Part shown: piece after piece, positions 1 through 8,821 of the stretch
Layout: every line of letters starts with the position of its first letter
How positions within the stretch are numbered: the first letter of the stretch is position 1
From: Actinomycetes bacterium
GTDB taxonomy: Bacteria; Actinomycetota; Actinomycetes; Nanopelagicales; Nanopelagicaceae
DNA length: 64,000 bases
Direction: 5' to 3'
Assembly (NCBI GenBank): GCA_947383695.1
Contig: OX376642.1
Span: 1,178,001 to 1,242,000, forward strand
Notes under the pieces: generated by a model
Told to the model about the DNA's origin: nothing
Databases searched by the model: none
The model's input: the letters and a program-made list of their open reading frames with translations, nothing else
Made by a program: the position numbers and the translations under genes

Positions 1-507
1 TAATGGTGCAAGACCAAGTGATGGTTCATCTAAGAGGAGCAGTTGTGGCTTAGACATAATTGCTCGTCCTATTGCCAACATCTGACGCTCGCCGCCAGAC
101 AAGGTATCGGCGCGCTGTTGAATGCGCTCACCTAGACGAGGAAATATTGAAGCGACTTGATCGATAGATTCCTTTGATTCCTTGGCGTTACGACGCCAAA
201 TAGCACCAAGCTCTAAGTTCTCGCGCACAGTTAGCTCTGGGATAACTGACTTGCCTTCAGATACATGTGAAATTCCGCGGCGGACCAATGCTTCGGGTTT
301 CTTTCCAACAATCTTTTCACCCTTCCACATAATTGAGCCATGTGTTGGTTGATTGAGTCCAGAAAGTGCCCGAAGTAAAGTGGTTTTGCCCGCTCCATTC
401 GCCCCGATAACCGCCGCGAGCTTGCCAGTTGGTACGGCTAATGAAACTTGGTTGACCGCACAAATAGCACCATGATGCACTGTCAAATTAGAAACGTTAA
501 GAGACAT
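1..507 (-). CDS. livF: Branched-chain amino acid type ABC transporter ATPase (LivF-like), 3' end cut by window
   Basis: ATP-binding subunit of a LIV/HAAT-family importer, working at the inner face of the membrane. About 169 codons are visible; the C-terminus lies beyond base 1. I read the Walker A motif GANGAGKTT at residues 35-43, the signature LSGGERQ, and Walker B LLLLDEPSLGLAP, in the order and spacing of LivF. The start ATG at 507 overlaps the 3' end of the upstream livG-like gene by 11 bp, so the two are translationally coupled. Permeases and a binding protein are not in the window and probably follow. The substrate could be amino acids, urea or short amides; the family alone does not decide. 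Confidence 0.9.
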   Translation of the reverse strand, partial: MSLNVSNLTVHHGAICAVNQVSLAVPTGKLAAVIGANGAGKTTLLRALSGLNQPTHGSIMWKGEKIVGKKPEALVRRGISHVSEGKSVIPELTVRENLELGAIWRRNAKESKESIDQVASIFPRLGERIQQRADTLSGGERQMLAIGRAIMSKPQLLLLDEPSLGLAPL

Positions 508-1273
508 TGTTGCTACCTGTTCCAAGGTAAGCAGCCATCACCGCTGGATCGCGGCGAACCTTCTCAGCATCTCCGCTTGCAATTACTTCACCAAAGTTAA
601 GAACATATAGCCTGCTACACACTGACATAACAACATCCATATGGTGTTCAATCAAGAGCACAGACATATCAGCGCTGAGATTCTTGATGAGTGAATTCAT
701 CCACTCGATATCATGGCTTCCCAAGCCTCCTGCAGGTTCATCTAACATCAAAATCTTTGGTTCACTTACTAATGCACGTGCAATAGCAACACGCTTTGTG
801 TCTGGATATGACAAAGTGTCTGCACGACGATGAGCGATACCACCTGCATAAACTCGTTCTAATGCAACTCGCGCCTTATCCCGAATGTGATTCTCATCTT
901 TTCTGTTGCGACCGATTGCTGCAGAGAAAAAACCAGTTGTTGCAAGATGTTGTGCACCAATCATGACATTTTCTAAAACAGTTAAGTCTCCAAAAAGTCC
1001 AACGCCTTGCAAGGTACGTGCAATTCCTAAATCAACGAGTTCGTATGGCTTTGGAAAATTACTCTTCTTTCCATTGAGATGAAAATCGCCAGAGTCAGGT
1101 GTAACTAATCCACACAAAGCATTAAAGAGGGTTGTTTTTCCTGCACCGTTTGGACCAATTAATCCAACAACTTCATTCTTGCCAACTTCTAGGTACACAT
1201 CATGAAGAGCGCGAAGTCCGCCGAAGGAGACATTTACTCTCTCGACGTGCAGCGCTGCAGTGTTAGTAGACAT
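497..1273 (-). CDS. livG: Branched-chain amino acid type ABC transporter ATPase (LivG-like)
   Basis: Partner ATPase of the LivF-like protein. The ATG at 1273 (protein MSTNTAAL...) gives 258 aa, the usual LivG length, and is preferred to an upstream start at 1297 that would add eight residues without homology. Walker A GPNGAGKTT is at residues 40-48 and Walker B reads ILMLDEPAGGL, followed by the switch histidine in LLIEHHMD. The signature is unusual: LSYPDTKR, where LivG normally has LSYGQQR. An N-terminal insert region and the C-terminal YLG tail (AAYLGTG) are typical of LivG. It overlaps alr by 11 bp upstream and livF by 11 bp downstream. Family certain, substrate unknown. Confidence 0.92.
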   Translation of the reverse strand: MSTNTAALHVERVNVSFGGLRALHDVYLEVGKNEVVGLIGPNGAGKTTLFNALCGLVTPDSGDFHLNGKKSNFPKPYELVDLGIARTLQGVGLFGDLTVLENVMIGAQHLATTGFFSAAIGRNRKDENHIRDKARVALERVYAGGIAHRRADTLSYPDTKRVAIARALVSEPKILMLDEPAGGLGSHDIEWMNSLIKNLSADMSVLLIEHHMDVVMSVCSRLYVLNFGEVIASGDAEKVRRDPAVMAAYLGTGSNNVS

Positions 1274-2360
1274 GAGGTGCGTAGATTCTAGGCACACGAG
1301 GGCCGATTCGTGTCACTATTTCATAATTAATACTTCCGCTAGCCGCGCCCCAATCATCTGCGGTGTACTCACCCCGCGTGCCATCACCGAAAACAATCAC
1401 CCAATCCCCAGATTTGGCCTGCGATCCTGGTCCAAGATCGACAACAAATTGATCCATTGAGACTCGACCAATAATGGGCGCTCTCACTCCATCGACAAAT
1501 ACACCAGCGCCTTGTGCCACACGAGGAATTCCATCGGCATACCCCATGGCGACAACACCTAACTTAGTCTGCTTATCTGTATGTGCGGTCGCGCCATATC
1601 CAACTGGAGTATGTGCTGCAACAGATTTCACTAAATGAAGCTTTGCACGCAATTGCATCGCTGGAGCCAATCCCAGAGCTTTGCTATCCCCTAAATGCTT
1701 TAGGTCTGGTGTTAAGCCATACAGAGAAATTCCAGTACGAACTAAGTCAAAGTGAGCGGCGGAATTTTTCAAAGTAGCCGCCGAATTTGAAAGGTGTTTA
1801 ATTTCAGGATTGATTCCAATATCTGCTAAATCTGTAACCATTTCATTGAAGCGTTTCAGTTGATCCACGTTTTGTTGTTCTTCTGGTTCATCAGCTCTGG
1901 CAAAATGAGAAAAAACTCCAATAACATGAACCTTTGAAAAATCTGATTTTAAGAACTCATTCCACTCATCAAGAAAACCACCGCGACTCATGCCTGTATC
2001 AAACTCAATATGAATTCGAGGTTTGTTTGGCAGAGTAGAAATTTCCTTAAAGGCTGCAATCGAAGCAACTGCAATATCAATATCGTGTGCAACCGCTTGC
2101 TTGAAATCTGATCCTGGCGGAACTAACCATGCAAGAATCGGAGCGCGGACTCCATGTGTGCGAAGTTTTATCGCCTCTTCTAATAGGGCAACACCCAGCC
2201 AATCAGCTCCAGATTTTTCAGCAGCTAATCCAACTTCAACTAATCCATGTCCATAGGCATCTGCTTTAACTACAGCCATCAAAGGGGTACGGGTTGGGCC
2301 TTTGAGCAGATTGATATTTGCAGCAATGCGATCTAAATCTATGCGTGCTTCAGCTCTCAT
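1263..2360 (-). CDS. alr: Alanine racemase
   Basis: Pyridoxal-phosphate enzyme converting L-alanine to D-alanine for peptidoglycan, cytosolic. The 365 aa match the family length. The PLP lysine lies in AVVKADAYGHG (Lys32), the RTGISLYG strand carries the conserved arginine, and the C-terminal domain has the catalytic tyrosine region VGYGATAHT and the GRVSMDQFVVDLG block. The start overlaps the acpS stop by one base (TAATG), so translation is coupled. It belongs to the run glmM-glmS-PAP2-acpS-alr, a gene order shared with many actinobacteria, which fits a wall-precursor role. Identification is secure. Confidence 0.97.
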   Translation of the reverse strand: MRAEARIDLDRIAANINLLKGPTRTPLMAVVKADAYGHGLVEVGLAAEKSGADWLGVALLEEAIKLRTHGVRAPILAWLVPPGSDFKQAVAHDIDIAVASIAAFKEISTLPNKPRIHIEFDTGMSRGGFLDEWNEFLKSDFSKVHVIGVFSHFARADEPEEQQNVDQLKRFNEMVTDLADIGINPEIKHLSNSAATLKNSAAHFDLVRTGISLYGLTPDLKHLGDSKALGLAPAMQLRAKLHLVKSVAAHTPVGYGATAHTDKQTKLGVVAMGYADGIPRVAQGAGVFVDGVRAPIIGRVSMDQFVVDLGPGSQAKSGDWVIVFGDGTRGEYTADDWGAASGSINYEIVTRIGPRVPRIYAPHVY

Positions 2361-2704
2361 TAGTTGCGCTCCACAATCACCATAGCTGATGCGATACCTG
2401 CATCATGTGAGAGAGATAGGTGCACATCTGCGCCATCAACTAAATCTGCAATTTCACCGCGGAACAGAAACACTGGCTTTCCACTTTCCAGGTTTACAAC
2501 CTCGGCCTCGTGCCACGACAGACCCTTGCCAGCGTTCAGCGCCTTTGTCAGCGCCTCTTTTGCAGCAAAACGTGCAGCTAGCGATGCCACTGGTTTGGTT
2601 TGCTCTGCTTCGGTAAACAGCTTCTGAGCTAGGCCTGGAGTTCTTTCCAAAGAAGCCTTAAATCGATCGATGTCTACAACATCAATTCCAATTCCATCGA
2701 TCAT
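2360..2704 (-). CDS. acpS: Holo-[acyl-carrier-protein] synthase
   Basis: Transfers the 4'-phosphopantetheine arm of CoA to a serine of acyl carrier protein. The 114-aa protein has the two signature blocks of the AcpS family: [12 protein letters not shown] near the N-terminus with the metal-binding Asp8, and [13 protein letters not shown] with the catalytic Glu. The substrate-facing loop is followed by [13 protein letters not shown], the usual C-terminal strand. It overlaps alr by one base and lies 9 bp after the PAP2 phosphatase gene. It would prime the cell's fatty-acid synthase; hadA/hadB-like dehydratases occur elsewhere in the window. Confidence 0.96.
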   Translation of the reverse strand: MIDGIGIDVVDIDRFKASLERTPGLAQKLFTEAEQTKPVASLAARFAAKEALTKALNAGKGLSWHEAEVVNLESGKPVFLFRGEIADLVDGADVHLSLSHDAGIASAMVIVERN

Positions 2705-2713
2705 TGTAAAAGT

Positions 2714-3382
2714 CTAGTGCAACTGGCTTTTAGAGGGAACATACCTATCGATAGCAATCACAGCCACAAGTAATGCGCTTCCAATAAAGAGCCCGCCCAA
2801 TAGATCGCTGAACCAATGGGTATGTCTAATTAATGAAACTGTACAAACGGTCAGGCTAATCAATATGACTCCAGCACTAGCAAGGCGACCCTGATATCGA
2901 TCAACCTTTGCATATCTGTAAATCAAATACGCAAGCACTCCCCATGACAAAACCGCATTAGATGCATGCCCACTCGGGTAGGACATTCCACCTGCATGCA
3001 AGAGATCAAATCCATCACGAGGTTTGGTGCGACCTAAGAACAATTTGAATGTGCCAACGACAAGATTGAGCGAAAGTAATGAAACCATCGCTAAATTAAG
3101 AGGTCGCCAGGTCTTAAACTTGTAAGCAATAAATGATGCAGCAATTATCAACACAGCTGCTGTTAATCCGCGCAGACCTAAATCATCTAGACGCCTTAAA
3201 ATAAACCCCGCAAGGCCTTCAAATTGTGGCTTTGGTTGACTGTTAATCTCTTTGTCATATGAAACTAAAGGCCCATTAGTAAGTACCTGTTGAGTAACTA
3301 CTAAGAAGCCAAAAAATAGAAGTAAGGACCAGCGAAGTGCTCTGTCCATCTGACGGCGACGGGTTTGTGCAGGGGTACGCAT
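2714..3382 (-). CDS. PAP2-family membrane phosphatase
   Basis: Membrane phosphatase of the type 2 phosphatidic acid phosphatase superfamily, 222 aa with about six hydrophobic segments. The three phosphatase motifs are readable: FLGRTKPRDG (motif 1, slightly divergent from KxxxxxxRP), YPSGHASN (motif 2, catalytic His) and SLIRHTHWFSDLLGG (motif 3, Arg/His/Asp). Family members dephosphorylate lipid phosphates such as undecaprenyl pyrophosphate or phosphatidylglycerol phosphate. Its place between glmS and acpS makes recycling of the wall lipid carrier a reasonable guess, but the substrate cannot be read from sequence. It overlaps the glmS stop by one base. Confidence 0.88.
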   Translation of the reverse strand: MRTPAQTRRRQMDRALRWSLLLFFGFLVVTQQVLTNGPLVSYDKEINSQPKPQFEGLAGFILRRLDDLGLRGLTAAVLIIAASFIAYKFKTWRPLNLAMVSLLSLNLVVGTFKLFLGRTKPRDGFDLLHAGGMSYPSGHASNAVLSWGVLAYLIYRYAKVDRYQGRLASAGVILISLTVCTVSLIRHTHWFSDLLGGLFIGSALLVAVIAIDRYVPSKSQLH

Positions 3383-5220
3383 TATTCAACCGTTACAGAT
3401 TTAGCCAAGTTTCTAGGCTGATCAACATCATTACCCCGGACAACAGCCATTTCATAAGCAAATACTTGTAATGGAACAGTTGCTAAGACCGGCTGGAATA
3501 AAGCGGGAGCAATAGGAATACGAATAACATGCTCAGCACCTTCAACATGTGCTCCTTCTTCAGCAATGACAATTACTCGAGCACCACGAGCTTTTACCTC
3601 TTGGATATTGCTCAACATCTTTTCATCTAATGCGTGCTCATGGCCTGCAGGCAAGATCGCTATAACTGGAGTTCCCTGATCGATTAATGCGATTGGACCG
3701 TGCTTGAGCTCTCCCCCAGCAAAACCTTCGGCATGAATGTATGCAAGCTCTTTAAGTTTGAGTGCACCTTCTAAAGCAACTGGATAACCGATGTTTCTAC
3801 CCAAGAACAAGACTGTGTTGTTCTGTGCAAAGGTGCGAGTTAATTCGCGAAGTGGTTCAACGGTTTCAAGAATCTGTTCAATCTTTCCAGGAAGCTCTAA
3901 TAGTTCTTTGTAAAGATCACGGACTTGCGAATCCTTTAGTGAGCCATTTACTTGGCCAAGGTGTAATCCAATGAGGTACACCGCGATGATCTGCGTCAAC
4001 AAAGCCTTGGTTGATGCAACAGCAATTTCAGGACCGGCGTGGGTGTACAGCACCGCATCTGATTCGCGAGGAATCGTTGAGCTATTGGTATTGCAGATCG
4101 CTATTACTCTTCCGCCAGCTGCCTTTGCATGACGCACAGCCATCAAGGTGTCCATGGTTTCACCAGATTGCGAGATCGCAATAATCAAGGTGCTTGGATC
4201 AATGATTGGATCGCGATATCTAAACTCGCTAGCAATCTCTACATCAACAGGAATCTTTGCCCACTTTTCAATCGCATACTTTGCAACCATTCCTGCGTGA
4301 TAAGCGGTTCCACATGCAATTACAGTGATCTTCTTCAGTGAACGAATCTCATCTGCGCTCATGTGAAGCTCATCCAACAGGATTTGATTGTTATCGCTTA
4401 AGCGGCCAATCAAAGTGTCAGCTACTGCTTTTGGTTGTTCAAAGATCTCTTTCAACATGAAGTGTGCGAAGCCGCCCTTTTGTGCAGCGCTGGCATCCCA
4501 TGATATTTCGTATTGCTTGGGTGTTACTGGCTTGCCATCAAGATCGGTAATTTCAACTGATGTAGGTGTCATTGTGACGACCTCATCTTGGCCAAGCTCT
4601 ATCGCCTTTTTTGTAAACTCAATAAAGGCTGCAACATCTGATGCCATAAAGTTTTCACCATCACCCAAGCCCACAACAAGCGGTGAGTTACGTCGTACAC
4701 CAACAATTACATCTGGTGCATCGGCATGAATGGCGAGCAAGGTAAATGATCCACGTAAGGCTTTAACAGCATCTCGCATCGCAGCGGTTAAATCACCATT
4801 GTGTGCTTTGCGAAGATCGCTCAGTAAATGTGCAACAGATTCAGTATCTGTTTCTGATGAAAACTTGTGACCCTTTGCCTCTAACTGCGCACGGAGTTCT
4901 GTGTAGTTTTCAATAATTCCATTATGGATAACTGCAAGCTTTCTTTCATTATCTACATGAGGATGTGCATTTCCATCAGTTGGTCCGCCATGTGTGGCCC
5001 ACCGTGTGTGGCCAATTCCAGAATGAACATTTGGCAATGAAGCATCTAAAGAGTTTTCTAGATTTGATAGCTTTCCGGCCTTCTTTTCAATGAATAACTT
5101 GCCTGGTGTGCCAAGAGCGATTCCGGCAGAGTCATAGCCACGGTATTCGAGGCGACGTAGACCCTCAATTAATGGATGTGAGGCGGATTGCGGCCCTGTG
5201 TAACCCACAATTCCGCACAT
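3382..5220 (-). CDS. glmS: Glutamine--fructose-6-phosphate aminotransferase (isomerizing)
   Basis: Makes glucosamine-6-phosphate from fructose-6-phosphate and glutamine, the first committed step to UDP-GlcNAc. The 612-aa protein starts MCGIVGYTG, giving the N-terminal nucleophile Cys after Met removal, and continues with an Ntn-type glutaminase half (GHTRWATHG, HNGIIENY). Two SIS sugar-isomerase domains follow (CGTAYHAG, SQSGETMDTL, ASTKALLTQ), and the protein ends in the conserved DQPRNLAKSVTVE. It lies 6 bp after glmM, so consecutive pathway steps are co-transcribed. I saw no glmS ribozyme in the tiny gap before it. Confidence 0.98.
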   Translation of the reverse strand: MCGIVGYTGPQSASHPLIEGLRRLEYRGYDSAGIALGTPGKLFIEKKAGKLSNLENSLDASLPNVHSGIGHTRWATHGGPTDGNAHPHVDNERKLAVIHNGIIENYTELRAQLEAKGHKFSSETDTESVAHLLSDLRKAHNGDLTAAMRDAVKALRGSFTLLAIHADAPDVIVGVRRNSPLVVGLGDGENFMASDVAAFIEFTKKAIELGQDEVVTMTPTSVEITDLDGKPVTPKQYEISWDASAAQKGGFAHFMLKEIFEQPKAVADTLIGRLSDNNQILLDELHMSADEIRSLKKITVIACGTAYHAGMVAKYAIEKWAKIPVDVEIASEFRYRDPIIDPSTLIIAISQSGETMDTLMAVRHAKAAGGRVIAICNTNSSTIPRESDAVLYTHAGPEIAVASTKALLTQIIAVYLIGLHLGQVNGSLKDSQVRDLYKELLELPGKIEQILETVEPLRELTRTFAQNNTVLFLGRNIGYPVALEGALKLKELAYIHAEGFAGGELKHGPIALIDQGTPVIAILPAGHEHALDEKMLSNIQEVKARGARVIVIAEEGAHVEGAEHVIRIPIAPALFQPVLATVPLQVFAYEMAVVRGNDVDQPRNLAKSVTVE

Positions 5221-5226
5221 AATCTC

Positions 5227-6567
5227 TTACTCCAGTTCGGTTTTAACTACATCTGCAAGCTGCTGTGCAACTTCTTGCGCAAGGCTATCACTGGCCGCTT
5301 CAACCATGACTCTTACAAGGGCCTCAGTGCCAGATGCTCGCAGCAAAACACGCCCTGAATCACCTAAGCGATCCTCAGCTGATTTCACCGCTGCAGCAAT
5401 AACTGTATTTCCAGGCAACTTGTCTTTGGCAACATCCTTCACATTAATCAATACCTGTGGGAATCGAACCATTGTTGAAGCGAGCTCCTGAAGGGTTTTT
5501 CCTGTGCGAACTACCTCTTGCATAAGTTGCAGCGCAGTTAACAAGCCATCACCTGTGTTGGCTAATTCGCGCATAATGACATGGCCTGATTGCTCGCCAC
5601 CTAATGAGTAATCATTTGCGATCATGTTTTCAAGAACGTAGCGATCTCCTACAGGAGTTGTTACAACATTGATTCCAGAATCCTTCATCGCATGCATAAA
5701 TCCTAGATTGCTCATAACAGTTCCAACAACAGTCTCTGATTTTAAAACTCCGCGTGCTTTAAATCCGCGTGCCAAGATTGTAAGAATGTGGTCGCCATCA
5801 ACTTCATTTCCGGCAGCATCAATAGCTAAGCAGCGATCTGCATCGCCATCATGTGCGATACCAAGATCTGCACCCTCTTTAAGAACTGCGGTACGAAGTT
5901 GGTGAAGGTGGGTTGATCCACAATCATCATTGATATTCCAACCATCAGGTTGATTAAAGATTGCAACAACCTCTGCACCTGCGCGGCGATATACCTCGGG
6001 TGCAACATAAGAAGATGCACCATTGGCGCAATCGACAACGATCTTTAGACCTTTAAGTGGTGTTTCAACTGATGAGAGCAGATGCTTCAAATACTTTTCA
6101 GTGACAGCATCATCATTAATTACTCGGCCAACATTGCGACCAGTTGGGCGCTCCCAATCTTCGCCCATACGAGCTTCGATTCGAGCTTCAATCGCATCAT
6201 CTAACTTTCCGCCGCCACGTGCGAACAACTTGATTCCGTTGTCTGGCATTGGATTATGAGAAGCAGAGATCATGACACCCAAGTCGCACTTCATTTCAGC
6301 AACCAGGTGAGCAATCGCAGGTGTTGGAAGTACTCCGACGCGATACACATTGATTCCGGCGCTGGTTAAACCAGCAACAACAGCCGCCTCTAGAAACTCG
6401 CCAGATGCACGTGAGTCCTGGCCAACAATTGCAGTTGGCTGATGATCCTTATTTGATGAGCTTTCTACCAATATATGCGCAGCAGCAACAGAAACATCTA
6501 ATGCGAGTTCTGCGGTGAGATCACGATTGGCTAAGCCACGGATTCCATCGGTGCCAAAAAGCGCCAT
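5227..6567 (-). CDS. glmM: Phosphoglucosamine mutase
   Basis: Converts glucosamine-6-phosphate to glucosamine-1-phosphate. The 446 aa are normal for GlmM. The phosphoserine loop MISASHNPMPDNG places the catalytic Ser at residue 103. The metal-binding loop DGDADRC and the sugar-specificity loop GGEQSGHV are present, and the C-terminal phosphate-binding loop reads RASGTEALVRVM. The N-terminus MALFGTDGIRG is the standard GlmM start. The gene follows rpsI by 24 bp and precedes glmS by 6 bp, the classic actinobacterial rplM-rpsI-glmM-glmS arrangement. Confidence 0.98.
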   Translation of the reverse strand: MALFGTDGIRGLANRDLTAELALDVSVAAAHILVESSSNKDHQPTAIVGQDSRASGEFLEAAVVAGLTSAGINVYRVGVLPTPAIAHLVAEMKCDLGVMISASHNPMPDNGIKLFARGGGKLDDAIEARIEARMGEDWERPTGRNVGRVINDDAVTEKYLKHLLSSVETPLKGLKIVVDCANGASSYVAPEVYRRAGAEVVAIFNQPDGWNINDDCGSTHLHQLRTAVLKEGADLGIAHDGDADRCLAIDAAGNEVDGDHILTILARGFKARGVLKSETVVGTVMSNLGFMHAMKDSGINVVTTPVGDRYVLENMIANDYSLGGEQSGHVIMRELANTGDGLLTALQLMQEVVRTGKTLQELASTMVRFPQVLINVKDVAKDKLPGNTVIAAAVKSAEDRLGDSGRVLLRASGTEALVRVMVEAASDSLAQEVAQQLADVVKTELE

Positions 6568-6591
6568 TGGAACTCCTTTTGTAAAAGTGAA

Positions 6592-7074
6592 TTAACGCTT
6601 TGAGTATTGAGAACGCTTACGAGCCTTCTTAAGGCCGTACTTCTTGCGCTCAATAACACGTGCATCACGTGAAAGGAATCCAGCCTTCTTAAGTGCTGGA
6701 CGGTTTGCTTCTTCATCAATTTGGTTGAGTGAACGAGCAACACCTAGACGTAGTGCGCCAGCTTGACCTGAAACTCCACCACCGTTGATGCGTGCAAAAA
6801 CATCGTACTGGTTCTCAGCACCAACTGTGCGGAATGGCTCTGACACTAGTTGTTGGTGAACCTTGTTTGGGAAATAGTTTTCAAGAGTCTTACCGTTTAC
6901 AACCCAACGACCTGTTCCTGGAACAAGGCGAACACGTGCAACAGCTTCCTTACGACGACCAGTACCTGCACCTGGTGCCTTGATTGCTGGACGGTTTGTT
7001 GCTGGAGCTGGTGATGAAGTTGAGTATGAAGTAGGAGCTTCTTCGTTGTCGATTAGATCGAAATTCTCTGACAT
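6592..7074 (-). CDS. rpsI: 30S ribosomal protein S9
   Basis: S9 binds 16S rRNA in the small-subunit head, and its C-terminal tail reaches P-site tRNA. The 160-aa protein has the family core [16 protein letters not shown], the ISGQAG-like turn [11 protein letters not shown], and the invariant basic tail [11 protein letters not shown] ending in Lys-Arg. About 38 residues precede the core, an acidic then Ala/Pro-rich extension common in actinobacterial S9. It follows rplM by 11 bp. Confidence 0.98.
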   Translation of the reverse strand: MSENFDLIDNEEAPTSYSTSSPAPATNRPAIKAPGAGTGRRKEAVARVRLVPGTGRWVVNGKTLENYFPNKVHQQLVSEPFRTVGAENQYDVFARINGGGVSGQAGALRLGVARSLNQIDEEANRPALKKAGFLSRDARVIERKKYGLKKARKRSQYSKR

Positions 7075-7085
7075 TTACTTTTCCC

Positions 7086-7538
7086 TTACTTCACGATTTG
7101 TGAAACTTGATTGAATACATATGGCTTTGGTGCTTGAGCAGCATGTGGATGCTCTGGACCTGCGTAAACCTTTAGCTTTGATGCGATCTGACGACCGAGT
7201 GAATTCTTTGGAAGCATTCCCTTGATTGCCTTTTCAACTGCACGTGTTGGGTGTGTCTCTAGAAGCTCGCCGTACACAGTAGAAGTTAAACCGCCTGGGA
7301 AACCTGAGTGATGGTGTGACCACTTCTGTGATGCCTTGTTACCTGACAACGCGATCTTTTCTGCGTTGATAACTACGACGAAGTCGCCCATGTCCATGTG
7401 TGGAGCAAATGTTGTCTTGTGCTTTCCACGAAGTAGAACAGCAGCATGTGTTGCAAGACGGCCCAAGACCACATCTTGTGCATCGATGATGTGCCAGTTA
7501 CGGACCGCATCACCGGCTTTTGGACTGTATGTACGCAC
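7086..7538 (-). CDS. rplM: 50S ribosomal protein L13
   Basis: Early-assembling large-subunit protein. The 150-aa sequence begins [11 protein letters not shown] and carries the L13 blocks [36 protein letters not shown] and [11 protein letters not shown]. The C-terminal [11 protein letters not shown] is also typical. It heads the unit rplM-rpsI-glmM-glmS. A good promoter lies 61-89 bp upstream of the start (7599-7627). Confidence 0.98.
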   Translation of the reverse strand: MRTYSPKAGDAVRNWHIIDAQDVVLGRLATHAAVLLRGKHKTTFAPHMDMGDFVVVINAEKIALSGNKASQKWSHHHSGFPGGLTSTVYGELLETHPTRAVEKAIKGMLPKNSLGRQIASKLKVYAGPEHPHAAQAPKPYVFNQVSQIVK

Positions 7539-7598
7539 GCTCTTGCCTACCTTCTTTTAGTAATTAATGACGGCGCCTTTGTCAGGCGCAGAGGAGTA

Positions 7599-7627
7599 AG
7601 GGTACCCGCGTCAGGCTCAGGGGTCAA
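7599..7627 (-). promoter_or_regulatory. Predicted promoter of rplM-rpsI
   Basis: On the minus strand the -35 hexamer TTGACC (7622-7627) is followed after exactly 17 bp by TACCCT (7599-7604), a TANNNT-type -10. The same hexamers recur before rpsL and rplJ, which supports the reading. Transcription would start near 7592 and give a leader of about 55 nt before rplM. Inside that leader is a small hairpin, GCGCC/GGCGC at about 7574-7590. It also implies that rplM can be transcribed separately from truA upstream. Confidence 0.6.
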
Positions 7628-7636
7628 AATCGCCCT

Positions 7637-8419
7637 TTAATCCACGCTCGGATAGTCCACCTGGCGAAGGGTGAGTCCGCAGGCTGGAAAGACCAAACTA
7701 TCTGAGATCCGAACCTTGTTGGCTAGGGTCTGCTCGATCCATTCTGGGCCAAATCGTCCATCTGCCACGCAGACAACTGCACCGACCAAGTTGCGAACCA
7801 TTGAATAACAGAATGAATCAGCAACAACATCACCAATTAGAAAACCGACAGAGTCTCTGCTCCATTCAAAACGTTGAAGGTTACGAACAGTTGTGGAGCC
7901 TTCGCGGAATTTGCAGTAGGCCGCAAAGTCATGGCTGCCCAGCATTAATGCACTTGCCTGATTCATGAGATCAACATCTAGAACGCGGTACCACGAAGCC
8001 ACATCTAAGCGATCCAGTGGCGAGATCGTTTGATTGCCATCCAAAATTTTGTATGTGTAGTGACGTCGTAGCGCTGAAAAACGTGCATTGAATGGGCCAT
8101 CAACGACCGCAACTTTCATAATCCGAACATCGGTATCTAACATGCGATTTAACTTGTAGCTCAAATCATCTAAATTCAACGTGTCAGGTACATCAACATG
8201 AATGACCTGACCTGTGGCATGTACGCCCGCATCGGTGCGCCCCGCAACAATTGTTTCAATCTTTGATTGAGTGGCAGTTGTTAACGCATTCTCAACCTCT
8301 TCCTGCACCGTTCTGCGATCTGGTTGTTTTCCCCATCCAGAAAAATTCGTTCCATCGTATGCAAGATCAATACGTAAACGAAGAAACCCACTCTCAGGGT
8401 AGAGAGTGGGTTCCGTCAT
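7637..8419 (-). CDS. truA: tRNA pseudouridine(38-40) synthase
   Basis: Isomerises uridines 38-40 in the tRNA anticodon arm. The 260-aa protein shows the TruA motif AGRTDAGVHATGQV with the catalytic Asp, the N-terminal RIDLAYDGTNFSGWG, and the C-terminal block YSMVRNLVGAVV. The ATG at 8419 adds about a dozen residues before the conserved core; no in-frame alternative start is closer. These first codons also encode a strong hairpin (8385-8412), described separately. It lies 26 bp after rplQ, the standard end of the alpha operon. Confidence 0.96.
   Translation of the reverse strand: MTEPTLYPESGFLRLRIDLAYDGTNFSGWGKQPDRRTVQEEVENALTTATQSKIETIVAGRTDAGVHATGQVIHVDVPDTLNLDDLSYKLNRMLDTDVRIMKVAVVDGPFNARFSALRRHYTYKILDGNQTISPLDRLDVASWYRVLDVDLMNQASALMLGSHDFAAYCKFREGSTTVRNLQRFEWSRDSVGFLIGDVVADSFCYSMVRNLVGAVVCVADGRFGPEWIEQTLANKVRISDSLVFPACGLTLRQVDYPSVD
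8385..8412 (-). terminator. Terminator-like hairpin inside the 5' end of truA
   Basis: A perfect 11-bp inverted repeat (AACCCACTCTC and GAGAGTGGGTT) with a 6-nt loop lies in codons 3-12 of truA. In the minus-strand transcript it is followed by a U-rich run (UCUUCGUUU). It would act as an imperfect intrinsic terminator or attenuator for the alpha operon after rplQ, or lower truA translation. The structure is seen in the sequence; termination is inferred. Confidence 0.55.
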
Positions 8420-8445
8420 GAGAATATTTTCTAAGGATTAAAGAC

Positions 8446-8811
8446 TTAGTTGGCTTTCTCTGTTACTAATTCAATTACTGCCATAGGTGCGTTGTCACCC
8501 TTGCGAGGACCGACCTTAGTGATACGTGTGTAGCCACCTTCGCGTGTTGCGAAGTTTGGACCGATCTCAGTGAACAGAGTGTGTACAACATTCTTGTTCT
8601 GAATCTGTGCCATGACCTGACGACGTGCAGCTAGATCACCCTTCTTAGCGAAAGTAATTAACTTTTCCGCTAACGGACGTAGGCGCTTAGCCTTTGCCTC
8701 TGTTGTTGTGATCTTGCCGTGCTCGAACAACTGCTCTGCGAGTGTGCGTAGAAGTAGTCGCTCATGTGATGGGCCTGAACCCAGACGAGGACCTTTACTT
8801 GGTGTTGGCAT
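8446..8811 (-). CDS. rplQ: 50S ribosomal protein L17
   Basis: Large-subunit protein near the peptide exit tunnel. The 121-aa sequence has the L17 N-terminus [26 protein letters not shown] and the [14 protein letters not shown] helix; the C-terminus [19 protein letters not shown] is invariant in the family. It is short, without the long acidic tail of many actinobacterial L17 proteins. It sits 10 bp after rpoA. Confidence 0.98.
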   Translation of the reverse strand: MPTPSKGPRLGSGPSHERLLLRTLAEQLFEHGKITTTEAKAKRLRPLAEKLITFAKKGDLAARRQVMAQIQNKNVVHTLFTEIGPNFATREGGYTRITKVGPRKGDNAPMAVIELVTEKAN

Positions 8812-8821
8812 TTCTTATCTC

